Shown: positions 42,493-50,622 of the stretch, one piece after another | How the letters are laid out: every line of letters begins with the position of its first letter | Position numbering within the stretch: position 1 is the first letter of the stretch | Assembly (NCBI GenBank): GCA_025774935.1 | Contig: JALGZK010000002.1 | Location: 186,001 to 250,000 of the forward strand | DNA length: 64,000 nt | Source of the DNA: a bacterium | GTDB taxonomy: Bacteria; Joyebacterota; Joyebacteria; Joyebacterales; Joyebacteraceae | Direction: 5' to 3' | The notes under the pieces: generated by a model | What the model was told of the DNA's origin: nothing | The model's input: the letters and a program-made list of their open reading frames with translations, nothing else | Database searches by the model: none | Made by a program: the position numbers and the translations under genes

Positions 42493-42513
42493 GGACCGGC
42501 CCCGCGCCGGTCC
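42493..42513 (+). terminator. Short hairpin
   Basis: GGACCGG / CCGGTCC with a 7-base loop followed by GCCCCTTCC, between proteins B and C; partial termination is possible. Confidence 0.3.
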
Positions 42514-42548
42514 GCCCCTTCCGACCGGCATCCCCCAGGGGGCCGAGG

Positions 42549-43097
42549 ATGAAGAACTGCTCACTCACCCTTCCGGCCATCGCGCTCACTCTGCTCGTTG
42601 CCCACGGCGCGCGGGGCGACATCTCCGGTTCGACGGTGACGATGACATCGCCGGAGGCCGCGCCTAACCCCCTCACCCCGACGGCGATCATGTTCGAGTT
42701 CGTTGTCGAGAAGGACATCCTGTTCGACGAGTCGATCGTCCACGTCTGGATCGAACTCCCCTATTGCATGCGCCCTCGCATGAACACCACGTTCTACGAG
42801 GAGATCGAGCCCGGGCGGCCGGACTTCGTCGCGACCCTGGTCGGGGGGACGGTCATCTGGGTCGAGCAGGACCCGATTGAGGGCGGAATCCACCGAGGCG
42901 AGGCGACGAACGTCGGGTTCGTCGGGATGTTCGCGTCTGTCCCCGTTCACGGCGTGCCGTTGCTCGTGGAGTGGTGGCTCGTGGGGAACCTCGGTGACGA
43001 CTGCACGGGTATCATCCCGATCCCCGACCAGACGCCTGTCCTTGCGTCGTCCTGGGGTTCGATCAAGGCGCTGTACGACGGTCGCAGTCCGCCGTGA
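42549..43097 (+). CDS. Secreted hypothetical protein C with SWGSIKALY tail
   Basis: 182 residues. Signal peptide (about 1-21, LTLPAIALTLLVAHGARG), then a beta-rich domain of unknown type (STVTMTSPEAAPNPLTPTAI ... GEATNVGFVGMFASVP). Tail TPVLASSWGSIKALYDGRSPP: the motif is present but a six-residue extension replaces the usual final Arg. Its DNA around the motif is identical over 21 bases to the pectate-lyase-like gene 35 kb away. Confidence 0.7.
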   Translation: MKNCSLTLPAIALTLLVAHGARGDISGSTVTMTSPEAAPNPLTPTAIMFEFVVEKDILFDESIVHVWIELPYCMRPRMNTTFYEEIEPGRPDFVATLVGGTVIWVEQDPIEGGIHRGEATNVGFVGMFASVPVHGVPLLVEWWLVGNLGDDCTGIIPIPDQTPVLASSWGSIKALYDGRSPP

Positions 43098-43125
43098 CGG
43101 CCACACCGCTCGCGAAAGAAGATGG

Positions 43126-43155
43126 GCCGCCCGAAGCCCCGTGGCCTCGGGCGGC
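43126..43155. terminator. Bidirectional terminator-like hairpin
   Basis: GCCGCCCGA / TCGGGCGGC with a 12-base loop between convergent protein C and the MFS gene. Confidence 0.5.
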
Positions 43156-43178
43156 TCACAACTTCAGGCCCTGTCTCG

Positions 43179-44414
43179 TCACACCTTCTTCATACCCGGG
43201 ACGGCGTACAGGTAGAACCCTCCGATCACGAGCACGCACCCACTCACGACGAACACCGGGGTGACGCCGACGACGTCCGTCAGGATGCCGACCACACCGA
43301 ACGCGAGCGGCTGGAGTCCTCCGGCGAGGGTCTGCATGAACCCGAAGACCCTCCCCCTCATCTGGTCGGGTATCACCGCCTGGAAGTAGGCCATGATCAG
43401 GATGTTGGCGACGCCCGAGAGGACTCCCAGGATCCCCATGAGGACCAGGTAGCTGGGATATGAGAGGAAGACGCCCATCAGGATCAGCACCAGCCCCATG
43501 AGCGCAATGCCGAAGATGATGAGCGGGTGCTTGCGCTCCCGCTCCTTCACGATCGCGAGCGCCGCCGAAGAGAGAAGGAACCCGACCGAGAACGACGCCA
43601 TGATGAACCCGAGCGCATCGGCGCCGCGGCCCAGATACTCCCGGGTGACGAGGGGAATGAGGATCGCGAAAGGGGCCGTGAAGAAGTTCAGGACTGCGGC
43701 TGTCTTGAGAATCCCGAAGACGGTCGGCTGGTTCCGGACGAACCCGAACCCCTCCTTGAGATCGGCGAGGATGTGCTGAGTCTCCCCTCTGCGTTCGGTC
43801 GGCGGGACCCTGATGAAGAGCTCCGAGAAACCCGACAGCATGAAGCTCAGGCCGTTCAGCAAGAAGACGCCGCCGACGCCCCAGATCGCGACGAGGACGC
43901 CGCCAAGCGCCGGGCCAGCGATGCCGGCGCCCTGGGCGACCATCTGGGAGAGCGAGTTCGCGCGTGTGATCTCGTCCTTCCGGACGAGATTCGGGATTGT
44001 CGCCATGACGGCCGGCCCGAAGAACGTCGACGCGACCGAGACCGCCGCTGTAGCGACGAGAAGCTGCCAGATCTCGAGCGAGCCCCGGATCGCCAGAACC
44101 GCAACGCCCACGACAATCGCGCCACGCACGAAGTCCATGCCGGCTATGATCGCCTTCCGGTTCCACCGGTCGACGTAGCCGCCGGCGAAAGGCCCCAGGA
44201 CGACTGCGGGGACGGTCGCGAAGATGAGAACCGTCCCCATGAGCGCCGCCGACCCGGTCTTCTCGAGGACCCACCACATGAGCGCGATCGAGTGGATGCG
44301 GTCCCCGACCTGCGAGACGAGCTGACCGACCCAGAGGAGCATGAAGTCCCGGTTTTTGAGCACGGTCTTCCGGCTCTCCGGGTCGGTCGTTTCGTGCCGC
44401 TCGCCCGATTCCAA
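43179..44414 (-). CDS. MFS-family transporter (EntS/MFS_3-like)
   Basis: 411 residues, about twelve membrane helices. N-terminal FMLLWVGQLVSQVGDRIHSIALMWWVLEKTGS, then GGYVDRWNRKAI (the loop 2-3 motif) and RVFGFMQTLAGGLQP. Resembles the enterobactin exporter EntS and other MFS_3 drug/siderophore exporters. The substrate is unknown. ATG 44414, 34 bases below the hflX stop, so likely the second gene of that unit. Confidence 0.85.
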   Translation of the reverse strand: MESGERHETTDPESRKTVLKNRDFMLLWVGQLVSQVGDRIHSIALMWWVLEKTGSAALMGTVLIFATVPAVVLGPFAGGYVDRWNRKAIIAGMDFVRGAIVVGVAVLAIRGSLEIWQLLVATAAVSVASTFFGPAVMATIPNLVRKDEITRANSLSQMVAQGAGIAGPALGGVLVAIWGVGGVFLLNGLSFMLSGFSELFIRVPPTERRGETQHILADLKEGFGFVRNQPTVFGILKTAAVLNFFTAPFAILIPLVTREYLGRGADALGFIMASFSVGFLLSSAALAIVKERERKHPLIIFGIALMGLVLILMGVFLSYPSYLVLMGILGVLSGVANILIMAYFQAVIPDQMRGRVFGFMQTLAGGLQPLAFGVVGILTDVVGVTPVFVVSGCVLVIGGFYLYAVPGMKKV

Positions 44415-44447
44415 CGTCCCTCCTCGCTGCGGACGCCGTCTCCGTCG

Positions 44448-45698
44448 CTACTCCGCGAATCCGAGCTTTCTCATCTGCTCGGCGTCCGCCTTCGGAAGCC
44501 GCACGCACATCTTCACGTGCTCCTCCGTGTCTTCCCTCGACAGCACCTCTCCCCTCTCGTGGAGGGCGGCGATCGTCTTCCCGTCACTCACGGGAATCGC
44601 GAGGTCGATGACCTCTTCCCTGTTCTCGACGAATGCACAGATGGCACGCGTCACGTCCTCGAGCCCCTGGCCTTTCGCCGCGCTGATGAACAGCGAGCCT
44701 GGGTAGACGGCGGAGAGGCGGTCGAGCTCCTTCTGGTGCGTCACGCGGTCGATCTTGTTGAACACGATGCGCGTCGGCGTGTCCTTCACACCGATCTCCT
44801 CGAGAACCTCCGTCGCGAGGTCGAGGTAGCGCTCGCAGTTCGGCCGCGAGACGTCCACTACGTGCAGGAGCAGGTCCGCGTCGGCCACCTCCTCCAGCGT
44901 CGCGTGGAAGCTGACCACCAGATGGTGGGGCAGCTTCTTGATGAGACCCACCGTGTCGGTAACGACGGCCGCGTGTCCGCCGGGGAGATCGACCTTCCTC
45001 GACGTCGCGTCGAGCGTCGCGAAGAGGAGATCCTCGGTGAGAACGTCGGCGTCGGTGAGCGCGTTCATGAGCGTCGACTTCCCGGCGTTCGTGTACCCGA
45101 CCAGCGCCACGCGGGTCATCGCCTGCCTGCGCTTCCGCTGCTCCGCGCGGTCGATCTCGACCTGCTTGAGCGCCTTCTTGAGGATCCGTATGCGCGTCCT
45201 GATGAGCCGGCGGTCGGCCTCGAGCTGCGTCTCGCCGGGCCCTCGCGTTCCGATCCCCCCACCCAGTCGCTCCAGGTGATCCCACAGCCTGCGGAGTCGC
45301 GGCAGCTCGTACTCGAACTGCGCCAGCTCGACCTGGATCCGGGCGACCTTCGTCTGCGCCCGCGCCGCGAAGATGTCGAGGATGAGCTCGGTGCGGTCGA
45401 TTGTCTTGATCTCGGTCGCCTTCTCGATCTCCCTCCCCTGTGCGGGGCGGAGGTCGTCGTCGAAGATGAGGAGGTTGGCGTCCTGGACCGCGGCCGCGTT
45501 CTTGATCCTCTCGATCATGCCGCTGCCGACGTAGGTCTTCCCGTCTATGCGGGTCCTGTTCTGAACGAAGCGGTCGACGACCGTCGCGCCCGCCGTTCTC
45601 GCGAGCTGCGCCAGTTCGTCGAGCGACTCCTGTTCCTCCTCGATGTGCGTGGCCGGAAGGCTCACGCCGACGAGGATGGCCCGCTCGTCTTTTGGCAC
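44448..45698 (-). CDS. hflX: HflX ribosome-associated GTPase
   Basis: 416 residues. N-terminal glycine-rich HflX domain with YVGSGMIERIKN and DDDLRPAQGREIEK, coiled linker GTRGPGETQLEADRR, then a G domain with VGYTNAGKSTLMNAL, DTVGLIKKLPH and FNKIDRV. HflX splits stalled ribosomes after stress. The GTG at 45698 is the best allowed start, but a good GGGAGG lies 21 bases before it; codons between it and the GTG (HSIKKKY) suggest an ATC start cannot be excluded. Confidence 0.93.
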   Translation of the reverse strand: MPKDERAILVGVSLPATHIEEEQESLDELAQLARTAGATVVDRFVQNRTRIDGKTYVGSGMIERIKNAAAVQDANLLIFDDDLRPAQGREIEKATEIKTIDRTELILDIFAARAQTKVARIQVELAQFEYELPRLRRLWDHLERLGGGIGTRGPGETQLEADRRLIRTRIRILKKALKQVEIDRAEQRKRRQAMTRVALVGYTNAGKSTLMNALTDADVLTEDLLFATLDATSRKVDLPGGHAAVVTDTVGLIKKLPHHLVVSFHATLEEVADADLLLHVVDVSRPNCERYLDLATEVLEEIGVKDTPTRIVFNKIDRVTHQKELDRLSAVYPGSLFISAAKGQGLEDVTRAICAFVENREEVIDLAIPVSDGKTIAALHERGEVLSREDTEEHVKMCVRLPKADAEQMRKLGFAE

Positions 45699-45815
45699 GT
45701 ACTTCTTCTTGATGCTGTGCCTCCCGTCGAATCGGCTACGGACCGGAGACCGCGCGAGGCGGCGAGATCCGGAACCGCTGATAGTGTCCGTGTTCGTGTC
45801 GGCGCCCGCACCGGG

Positions 45816-46295
45816 CTAGAAGTCGACGTCGCCTCCCCGGGACCCGAAGGTCCCGTGCTCGTCGAACTTGAACGTGCGGGACATGCCGCTCTTCTGGAGC
45901 TTCGCGCTCCCCTTGATGTTCCACTCGTGCTGCCCGGAATGGAGCGCGTCCTGGAGACCCTCCTTCGCGCCCTCCCACCTGAGGAGGAACGGGATCTCTG
46001 CCTGTACGGTCGTTCCGTCGGACGGGATGAGGACCGACTCGACCTGCTGTCCCTGCCCCACCTTGGTGCCGTCGACGTACACCGAGTACTCGAGATCGCG
46101 GATGCGGCCGCCGATGCCGTTCGGGTCTGCGACGTCCGCGATGAGTATCAACGACAGCCCCTCTGTCGACAGCCCGACGAACTCGACGCCGGTGAGTGTG
46201 ACCTCGGGCGGCTCCACCGAAGTGCAGGATGCCGCGGCGACGAGGCACACGAGGGCCGCGGTCGTGAGGACGCGCATCGGACGTGGGTCGGTCAT
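45816..46295 (-). CDS. LEA type-2-like (WHy-domain) lipoprotein
   Basis: 159 residues. A lipobox LVAAASC (about 18-24) predicts a membrane-anchored lipoprotein. The rest is a fibronectin-like LEA-14/WHy sandwich: VEFVGLSTEGLSLILIADVADPNG, LEYSVYVDGTKVGQG, QAEIPFLLRWEG. Homologues bind water or membranes during desiccation stress. The ATG overlaps the upstream protease stop (ATGA). Confidence 0.8.
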   Translation of the reverse strand: MTDPRPMRVLTTAALVCLVAAASCTSVEPPEVTLTGVEFVGLSTEGLSLILIADVADPNGIGGRIRDLEYSVYVDGTKVGQGQQVESVLIPSDGTTVQAEIPFLLRWEGAKEGLQDALHSGQHEWNIKGSAKLQKSGMSRTFKFDEHGTFGSRGGDVDF

Positions 46296-46933
46296 TCGTT
46301 GTCCCTCCGTTCCAGAATCTCGGTGAGTTCCTGCGCGAGGCGCTCTACGGCCGACGCGACCTCCGGGCTCATGTCTCCCCCGAACTCGGTCGTCGTCGCC
46401 TGAATCACCACGAGGTGGACCCCCGCTCCCGTCTCCTCGGACACGACCATCATGAAGAGCGAGAGTGGCGTGGCGTGCGTCCCGCCCGGGAAGCCGCCCA
46501 CGTCATCGCCCGCGACGATCCTGATCTCTCCGGGTTCACCGTCGAAATCGGCCGCGTCGACGATGATGATCGTCTCCGGCTCGGCGCGCCGCACGGGACC
46601 GAGGTAGTTCTCGGGAACCCCGGCGGCGTCGATCACGACGTCCTGGAATCGCCCTTTGAGCTTCTGGGCGAGGAGCGACCCGGCCCCGTCGTCGGCCTTG
46701 AGCGTGTTGCCGACGCCGACGACGACCACGCGACCGTGGGCGATGTCCCTGATACCGGTGATGGGTTCCTCCTCGAACGGGAACTCAACTGCGTCGCGGC
46801 CCGGGACCCTCGTCGGGTCGCACTCGGGCCACCGCTGCGATTGAACCACAGGCCGGAGGAAGATGCCAGAGCGCGCGCGCCGGGCAGCGAGCCGGTCTGC
46901 GCCGTTGAACACCGTTCCCGACTCGGCTATCAT
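46292..46933 (-). CDS. HycI/HyaD-type hydrogenase maturation protease
   Basis: 213 residues from ATG 46933 after AAAGGA; in-frame ATGs at 46954 and 46993 are alternatives. Core: VVVVGVGNTLKADDGAG (Ni-sensing Asp), VIDAAGVPENYL, IIIVDAADFDGEPGE and GGTHATPLSLFM. It clips the C-terminus of the large NiFe-hydrogenase subunit after nickel insertion. About 70 extra N-terminal residues are unexplained. No hydrogenase gene is in the window, but an Mrp/Mbh-like operon enters from the right edge. Confidence 0.85.
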   Translation of the reverse strand: MIAESGTVFNGADRLAARRARSGIFLRPVVQSQRWPECDPTRVPGRDAVEFPFEEEPITGIRDIAHGRVVVVGVGNTLKADDGAGSLLAQKLKGRFQDVVIDAAGVPENYLGPVRRAEPETIIIVDAADFDGEPGEIRIVAGDDVGGFPGGTHATPLSLFMMVVSEETGAGVHLVVIQATTTEFGGDMSPEVASAVERLAQELTEILERRDNE

Positions 46934-46980
46934 CGTCCTTTGACGAATACTCATCCGACACGCCTGCAGGAGATTCAGAC

Positions 46981-48615
46981 ATGCCACTCGCACTCGTGGG
47001 CACCGTCAACGACCGCACCATCTCCTACGCTCTCAAAGAGGGCACGATCGCCATCGGCCGCTCCGCGGAATCCGACCTCAGACTCGAACACCCCTCGGTG
47101 TCGCGCAAGCACGCCGAGCTCGTCGTGGACGCGGACGGCATCCGAATCAGCGACCTCGGAAGCCGGAATGGGACCGTCGTGAACGGCGCGAAGATCACGG
47201 CTCCGACCGAGATTCACGAGGGCGACGAGATCAAGCTCTCCGACGTCACGCTCAGGATCGTGGGCGCACAGCCGGCCGCGCAGACGATCTTCGCGTCGGA
47301 CGAGTCTTCCGTCGCGAGCTCGTCGGTCTCGGTCGACGAGATGTACGCCCTCGGCGTACCGAAGACCGACGACGAGAGCCATAACCTCTTCCGGATCCTC
47401 GCGGACGCTGGCGAGCTCCTCGCGACGGAACGCCCGCTGGAGGAGCTCTATCCCGCGGTTCTCGACCTCGTTGAGCGAACCGTGAGCTCGGAGCGTACCC
47501 TCCTCCTTCTTGTTGAGGGGGAAGGCGCCGAGCCGGTCCCCGTTGCGTCGCGACTCAAGCCAGGCACGGACGACAGCGGTCTCGTGCTCAGCAAGACCAT
47601 GGTCGGGCAGGCCATCAACCAGCGCGAGGCCCTTCTGACCACGGACGCCCAGCAGGATCCACGGTTCCAGGCGCAGCAGAGCATCGTGTCGCAGGGGATC
47701 CACTCGGCGATGGCGGCGCCTCTCTTCGACGACGAGAACGTGATCGGACTCCTCTACGCGGACACGACCGACCCGGCCTCCTGGTACACGAAGGACGAGC
47801 TCCGGACGTTCACCGCGCTCGCGAACCTCATCGCCGTCAAGATCACGCAGGCACGTCTCGCCGCGCTTGAGGAGAAGCGCCGTCGCATAGAGCAGGAGCT
47901 GGAGCTCGCGGAGAGGGTTCTGAGCCACATCTTGCCGGAGTCCTGCGAGGCCGTGTCGGGTTATGAGATCTGTGCGTTCCATGAGCCCTGCCGCGAGGTC
48001 GGCGGCGACCTGTACGACACGCGCCAGCTCACGGACGGCCGCTACCTGCTTCTCGTGGGCGATGTCGCGGGGAAGGGATTCCCTGCCGCCCTCCTCGTCT
48101 CGAACATCATGGCGAGCGTCCAGCTCCTGACGGACGACCCCCCTGATCTCTCGGACATGGCGGCCAGGCTCAACCGGCAGATCTGGCGCTCGACCGACGC
48201 CGTCCACTACGCGACTCTCTTCTTCGGCATCCTCGATCCCAAGTCCGGGCGCTTCGACTACGTTAACGCGGGGCACAACCCGCCCTACCTCGTCGCGTCC
48301 GACGGCAAGCACGAGGAGGTCGCAGCGACCGGTCTTCCGAGCGGCATGATCGAGGAGACCGTCTACTCGGCTGGGTCCGTCGACATCGGCACGGGTGGTC
48401 TCCTCGCCGTGTTCAGCGACGGGATTCCCGAAGCGCAGAACGCCGAGGACGAGTTCTACGGGGAGGAACGCCTGCTGGAGCTCGTTCGCCGGGATCGCAG
48501 CCTTCCGGCGGAAGCAATCATCAACGGTCTCCGAACCGACGTGGACTCGTTCGTGAAGGGCTGCCCGCCGAGCGACGACGTAACGATTCTGCTGGTCCGG
48601 CGCCTCCCGAAGTGA
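46981..48615 (+). CDS. FHA-GAF-PP2C (SpoIIE-type) signalling phosphatase
   Basis: 544 residues. FHA domain (about 1-92: IAIGRSAESDLRLEHPSVSRKHAEL, LGSRNGTVVNG) binds phosphothreonine. A GAF domain (about 140-295) and short coiled coil (KRRRIEQELELAERVL) lead to a PP2C/SpoIIE domain (about 330-544) with VGGDLYDTR, LLVGDVAGKGFPAALLVS, NAGHNPPYLV, FSDGIPEAQNAEDE and SDDVTILLVR. An RsbU-like Ser/Thr phosphatase probably linked to Ser/Thr kinases such as the one at 56.2 kb. Divergent from the protease gene. Confidence 0.92.
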   Translation: MPLALVGTVNDRTISYALKEGTIAIGRSAESDLRLEHPSVSRKHAELVVDADGIRISDLGSRNGTVVNGAKITAPTEIHEGDEIKLSDVTLRIVGAQPAAQTIFASDESSVASSSVSVDEMYALGVPKTDDESHNLFRILADAGELLATERPLEELYPAVLDLVERTVSSERTLLLLVEGEGAEPVPVASRLKPGTDDSGLVLSKTMVGQAINQREALLTTDAQQDPRFQAQQSIVSQGIHSAMAAPLFDDENVIGLLYADTTDPASWYTKDELRTFTALANLIAVKITQARLAALEEKRRRIEQELELAERVLSHILPESCEAVSGYEICAFHEPCREVGGDLYDTRQLTDGRYLLLVGDVAGKGFPAALLVSNIMASVQLLTDDPPDLSDMAARLNRQIWRSTDAVHYATLFFGILDPKSGRFDYVNAGHNPPYLVASDGKHEEVAATGLPSGMIEETVYSAGSVDIGTGGLLAVFSDGIPEAQNAEDEFYGEERLLELVRRDRSLPAEAIINGLRTDVDSFVKGCPPSDDVTILLVRRLPK

Positions 48616-48681
48616 CCCGGTGAGCGACGAAGCCCCGTCCCGCCCCGAGTTGGACGGCACACCTCCGAGCGGAGCACATCT

Positions 48682-49449
48682 GTGAACAGAAAGGACTACC
48701 CGATCCTGGAGTTCGACCCGTCCAGGAAGGCGGTCATCGAGGCCGCGAACGAAATCGACCCGAAGGACGTGCCGGAGAACTGCGTCCTCTGCTTCTTCCA
48801 GGACGTGATCACGAAGCTCTGCGAGGGAGACCGGGCCCGCGAGGCGGCGTGCCTCAAGTCCGAGGTGGGGCGTCACCCTCTCTTCGAGCTCGACGTGGAC
48901 GGCAGGCGCCTCGGTGTCCTGCAACCCGGCATCAGCGCGCCGTTCGCCGCCGCGCTCCTCGAGGAGGTCATCGCCCTCGGGTGCCGCAAGTTCGTCGCGT
49001 GCGGCGCCGCGGGCGTGCTCGACCCGGAGATAGCGGTGGGCCACGTGATCGTCCCGACCTCGGCGATCCGCGACGAGGGAACGTCGTACCACTACGCCGC
49101 CCCGGCGCGAGAGGTGAGCCAGAGCCCGGAGGCGGTCGCCTCGATCGAGCAGGTCCTCAGCGAGCGCGGCGTTGATTATCTCCTCGCCAAAACGTGGACA
49201 ACCGACGCGTTCTACCGGGAGACCCCCGAGAAGGTGGCACTCCGCAAGTCCGAGGGCTGTCTCACGGTTGAGATGGAGGCCGCCGCGTTCTTCGCGGTCG
49301 CGGAGTTCCGGGACGTCATCTTCGGGCAGATCCTGTACGGCGGCGACGACGTGAGCGGTGACGAGTGGGACCACCGCGACTGGCACAAGCGTGGAAGCAC
49401 CCGGGAAGAGCTCTTCTGGCTGGCTGCAGAAGCGTGCCTCCGGCTGTGA
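48682..49449 (+). CDS. Nucleoside phosphorylase (uridine/purine phosphorylase family)
   Basis: 255 residues of the PNP/UDP hexameric family: QPGISAPFAAALLEEVIALG, FVACGAAGVLDPEIAVGHVI, and the nucleoside-binding end CLTVEMEAAAFFAVAEF, where Glu-Met-Glu contacts ribose. Splits a nucleoside with phosphate; uridine versus purine cannot be told. A C-terminal addition GGDDVSGDEWDHRDWHKRGS appears in a subset of homologues. GTG start. Confidence 0.82.
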   Translation: MNRKDYPILEFDPSRKAVIEAANEIDPKDVPENCVLCFFQDVITKLCEGDRAREAACLKSEVGRHPLFELDVDGRRLGVLQPGISAPFAAALLEEVIALGCRKFVACGAAGVLDPEIAVGHVIVPTSAIRDEGTSYHYAAPAREVSQSPEAVASIEQVLSERGVDYLLAKTWTTDAFYRETPEKVALRKSEGCLTVEMEAAAFFAVAEFRDVIFGQILYGGDDVSGDEWDHRDWHKRGSTREELFWLAAEACLRL

Positions 49450-49513
49450 CCGATGACGCCCGACGACCGTGACGACGGGCGACCGGGCGCGCTCGACGAG
49501 GGGAAACCGACCC

Positions 49514-50080
49514 GTGGCGTTCATCAAGCTCCCGACGGCGAGACTGATCCTCCGCGACTTCAGGAAGAACGACTGGGAGGCGGTGCACGAGTACGGCGCC
49601 GATCTCGAGGTCGTGCGCTACATGCCGTGGGGACCGAACACCGAGGCCGACACGAAGGAGTTCATCGAAAGGTCTCTCGCGTCTCAGCGCGAGGAACCGC
49701 GCACGAAGTTCGAGTTCGCGGTGACGCTGGCTGAGTCGGGACGCCTGATTGGGGGCGCGGGCATCAGGGCCTCGGCGCCCGCCGACAGGGGCGGCGACAT
49801 GGGATACTGCCTCCATCCCGACTTCTGGGGGCAGGGGTACGCGACCGAGGCGGCCGCTGCGATCGTGGGGTTCGGATTCGGGAAGCTCGGTCTTCACAGG
49901 GTCTTCGCCACCTGCGACACCGGGAACGCGGCGTCTGCTCGTGTGCTCGAGAAGGTCGGCATGCGACGGGAGGCCCACTTCAGGCGGGACAGCATCATCC
50001 GCGGGGAGTGGAGGGACTCGTACCTGTACGCGGTCCTCGAGGACGAGTGGTCCGAGGCCGGAAAGGGGACCCTCCGATGA
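49514..50080 (+). CDS. RimJ/RimL-type GNAT acetyltransferase
   Basis: 188 residues from GTG 49514 (GAGGGGA upstream); a GTG at 49469 in frame is less well placed. LPTARLILRDFRKNDWEAVHEYGAD at the start and DMGYCLHPDFWGQGYATEAA (acetyl-CoA loop GQGYAT), NAASARVLEKVGMRREAHFR at the end are classic for ribosomal-protein/aminoglycoside-type acetyltransferases. Its stop overlaps the next ATG. Confidence 0.85.
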   Translation: MAFIKLPTARLILRDFRKNDWEAVHEYGADLEVVRYMPWGPNTEADTKEFIERSLASQREEPRTKFEFAVTLAESGRLIGGAGIRASAPADRGGDMGYCLHPDFWGQGYATEAAAAIVGFGFGKLGLHRVFATCDTGNAASARVLEKVGMRREAHFRRDSIIRGEWRDSYLYAVLEDEWSEAGKGTLR

Positions 50081-50583
50081 AGGCAAGCGCCACGTCTCTC
50101 AGCGTGCTCTTCCTGCTGGTCGCGTTGGCGGCGATCCAGTTCGCGCACTTCTACCCGAAGCTCCCGGACCAGATCGCGGTCCACTTCAGCGCGGGAGGCG
50201 AGGCCGACTCCTGGGACAGCAAGGGGTCGTTCGTCGTCATCTACGCCGCGATCGAGGCTTTCCTCGTCCTCATGGCGCTGGGATCGGCGTTCGCGATCGA
50301 GCGGATCCCCGCCTCTCTGGTCAACATCCCCAACCGTGACTTCTGGTTCACCGGGGAGCAGCGGGAGGGGACGCTCACTTACCTTGCGACGCAGCTCGTC
50401 TGGTTCGAGGCCGCGAGCCTCGCGTTTCTCATCGCGGTCGCGCAGATGATCTTCACCACGAACCTGCGGGAGGGCCCGCCGACCCTCCCGCTCGATTTCC
50501 CCGTCGTGCTCGCCATCTTCATCGGCGGGATCGCGTGGATGAGCCTGAGGCTCTACCTCAGATTCAGGCGACTCCCCGACTGA
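50077..50583 (+). CDS. DUF1648-type membrane protein
   Basis: 168 residues, four membrane segments. The first loop, FYPKLPDQIAVHFSAGGEAD, is the DUF1648 signature found in SdpI-like immunity proteins and small membrane proteins of unknown role. ATG overlaps the acetyltransferase stop (ATGA), so they are translationally coupled. Confidence 0.75.
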   Translation: MKASATSLSVLFLLVALAAIQFAHFYPKLPDQIAVHFSAGGEADSWDSKGSFVVIYAAIEAFLVLMALGSAFAIERIPASLVNIPNRDFWFTGEQREGTLTYLATQLVWFEAASLAFLIAVAQMIFTTNLREGPPTLPLDFPVVLAIFIGGIAWMSLRLYLRFRRLPD

Positions 50584-50622
50584 GGGGGAGGGAGCCGCTC
50601 CCTCGCGCCCGCCGCTGTTTCA

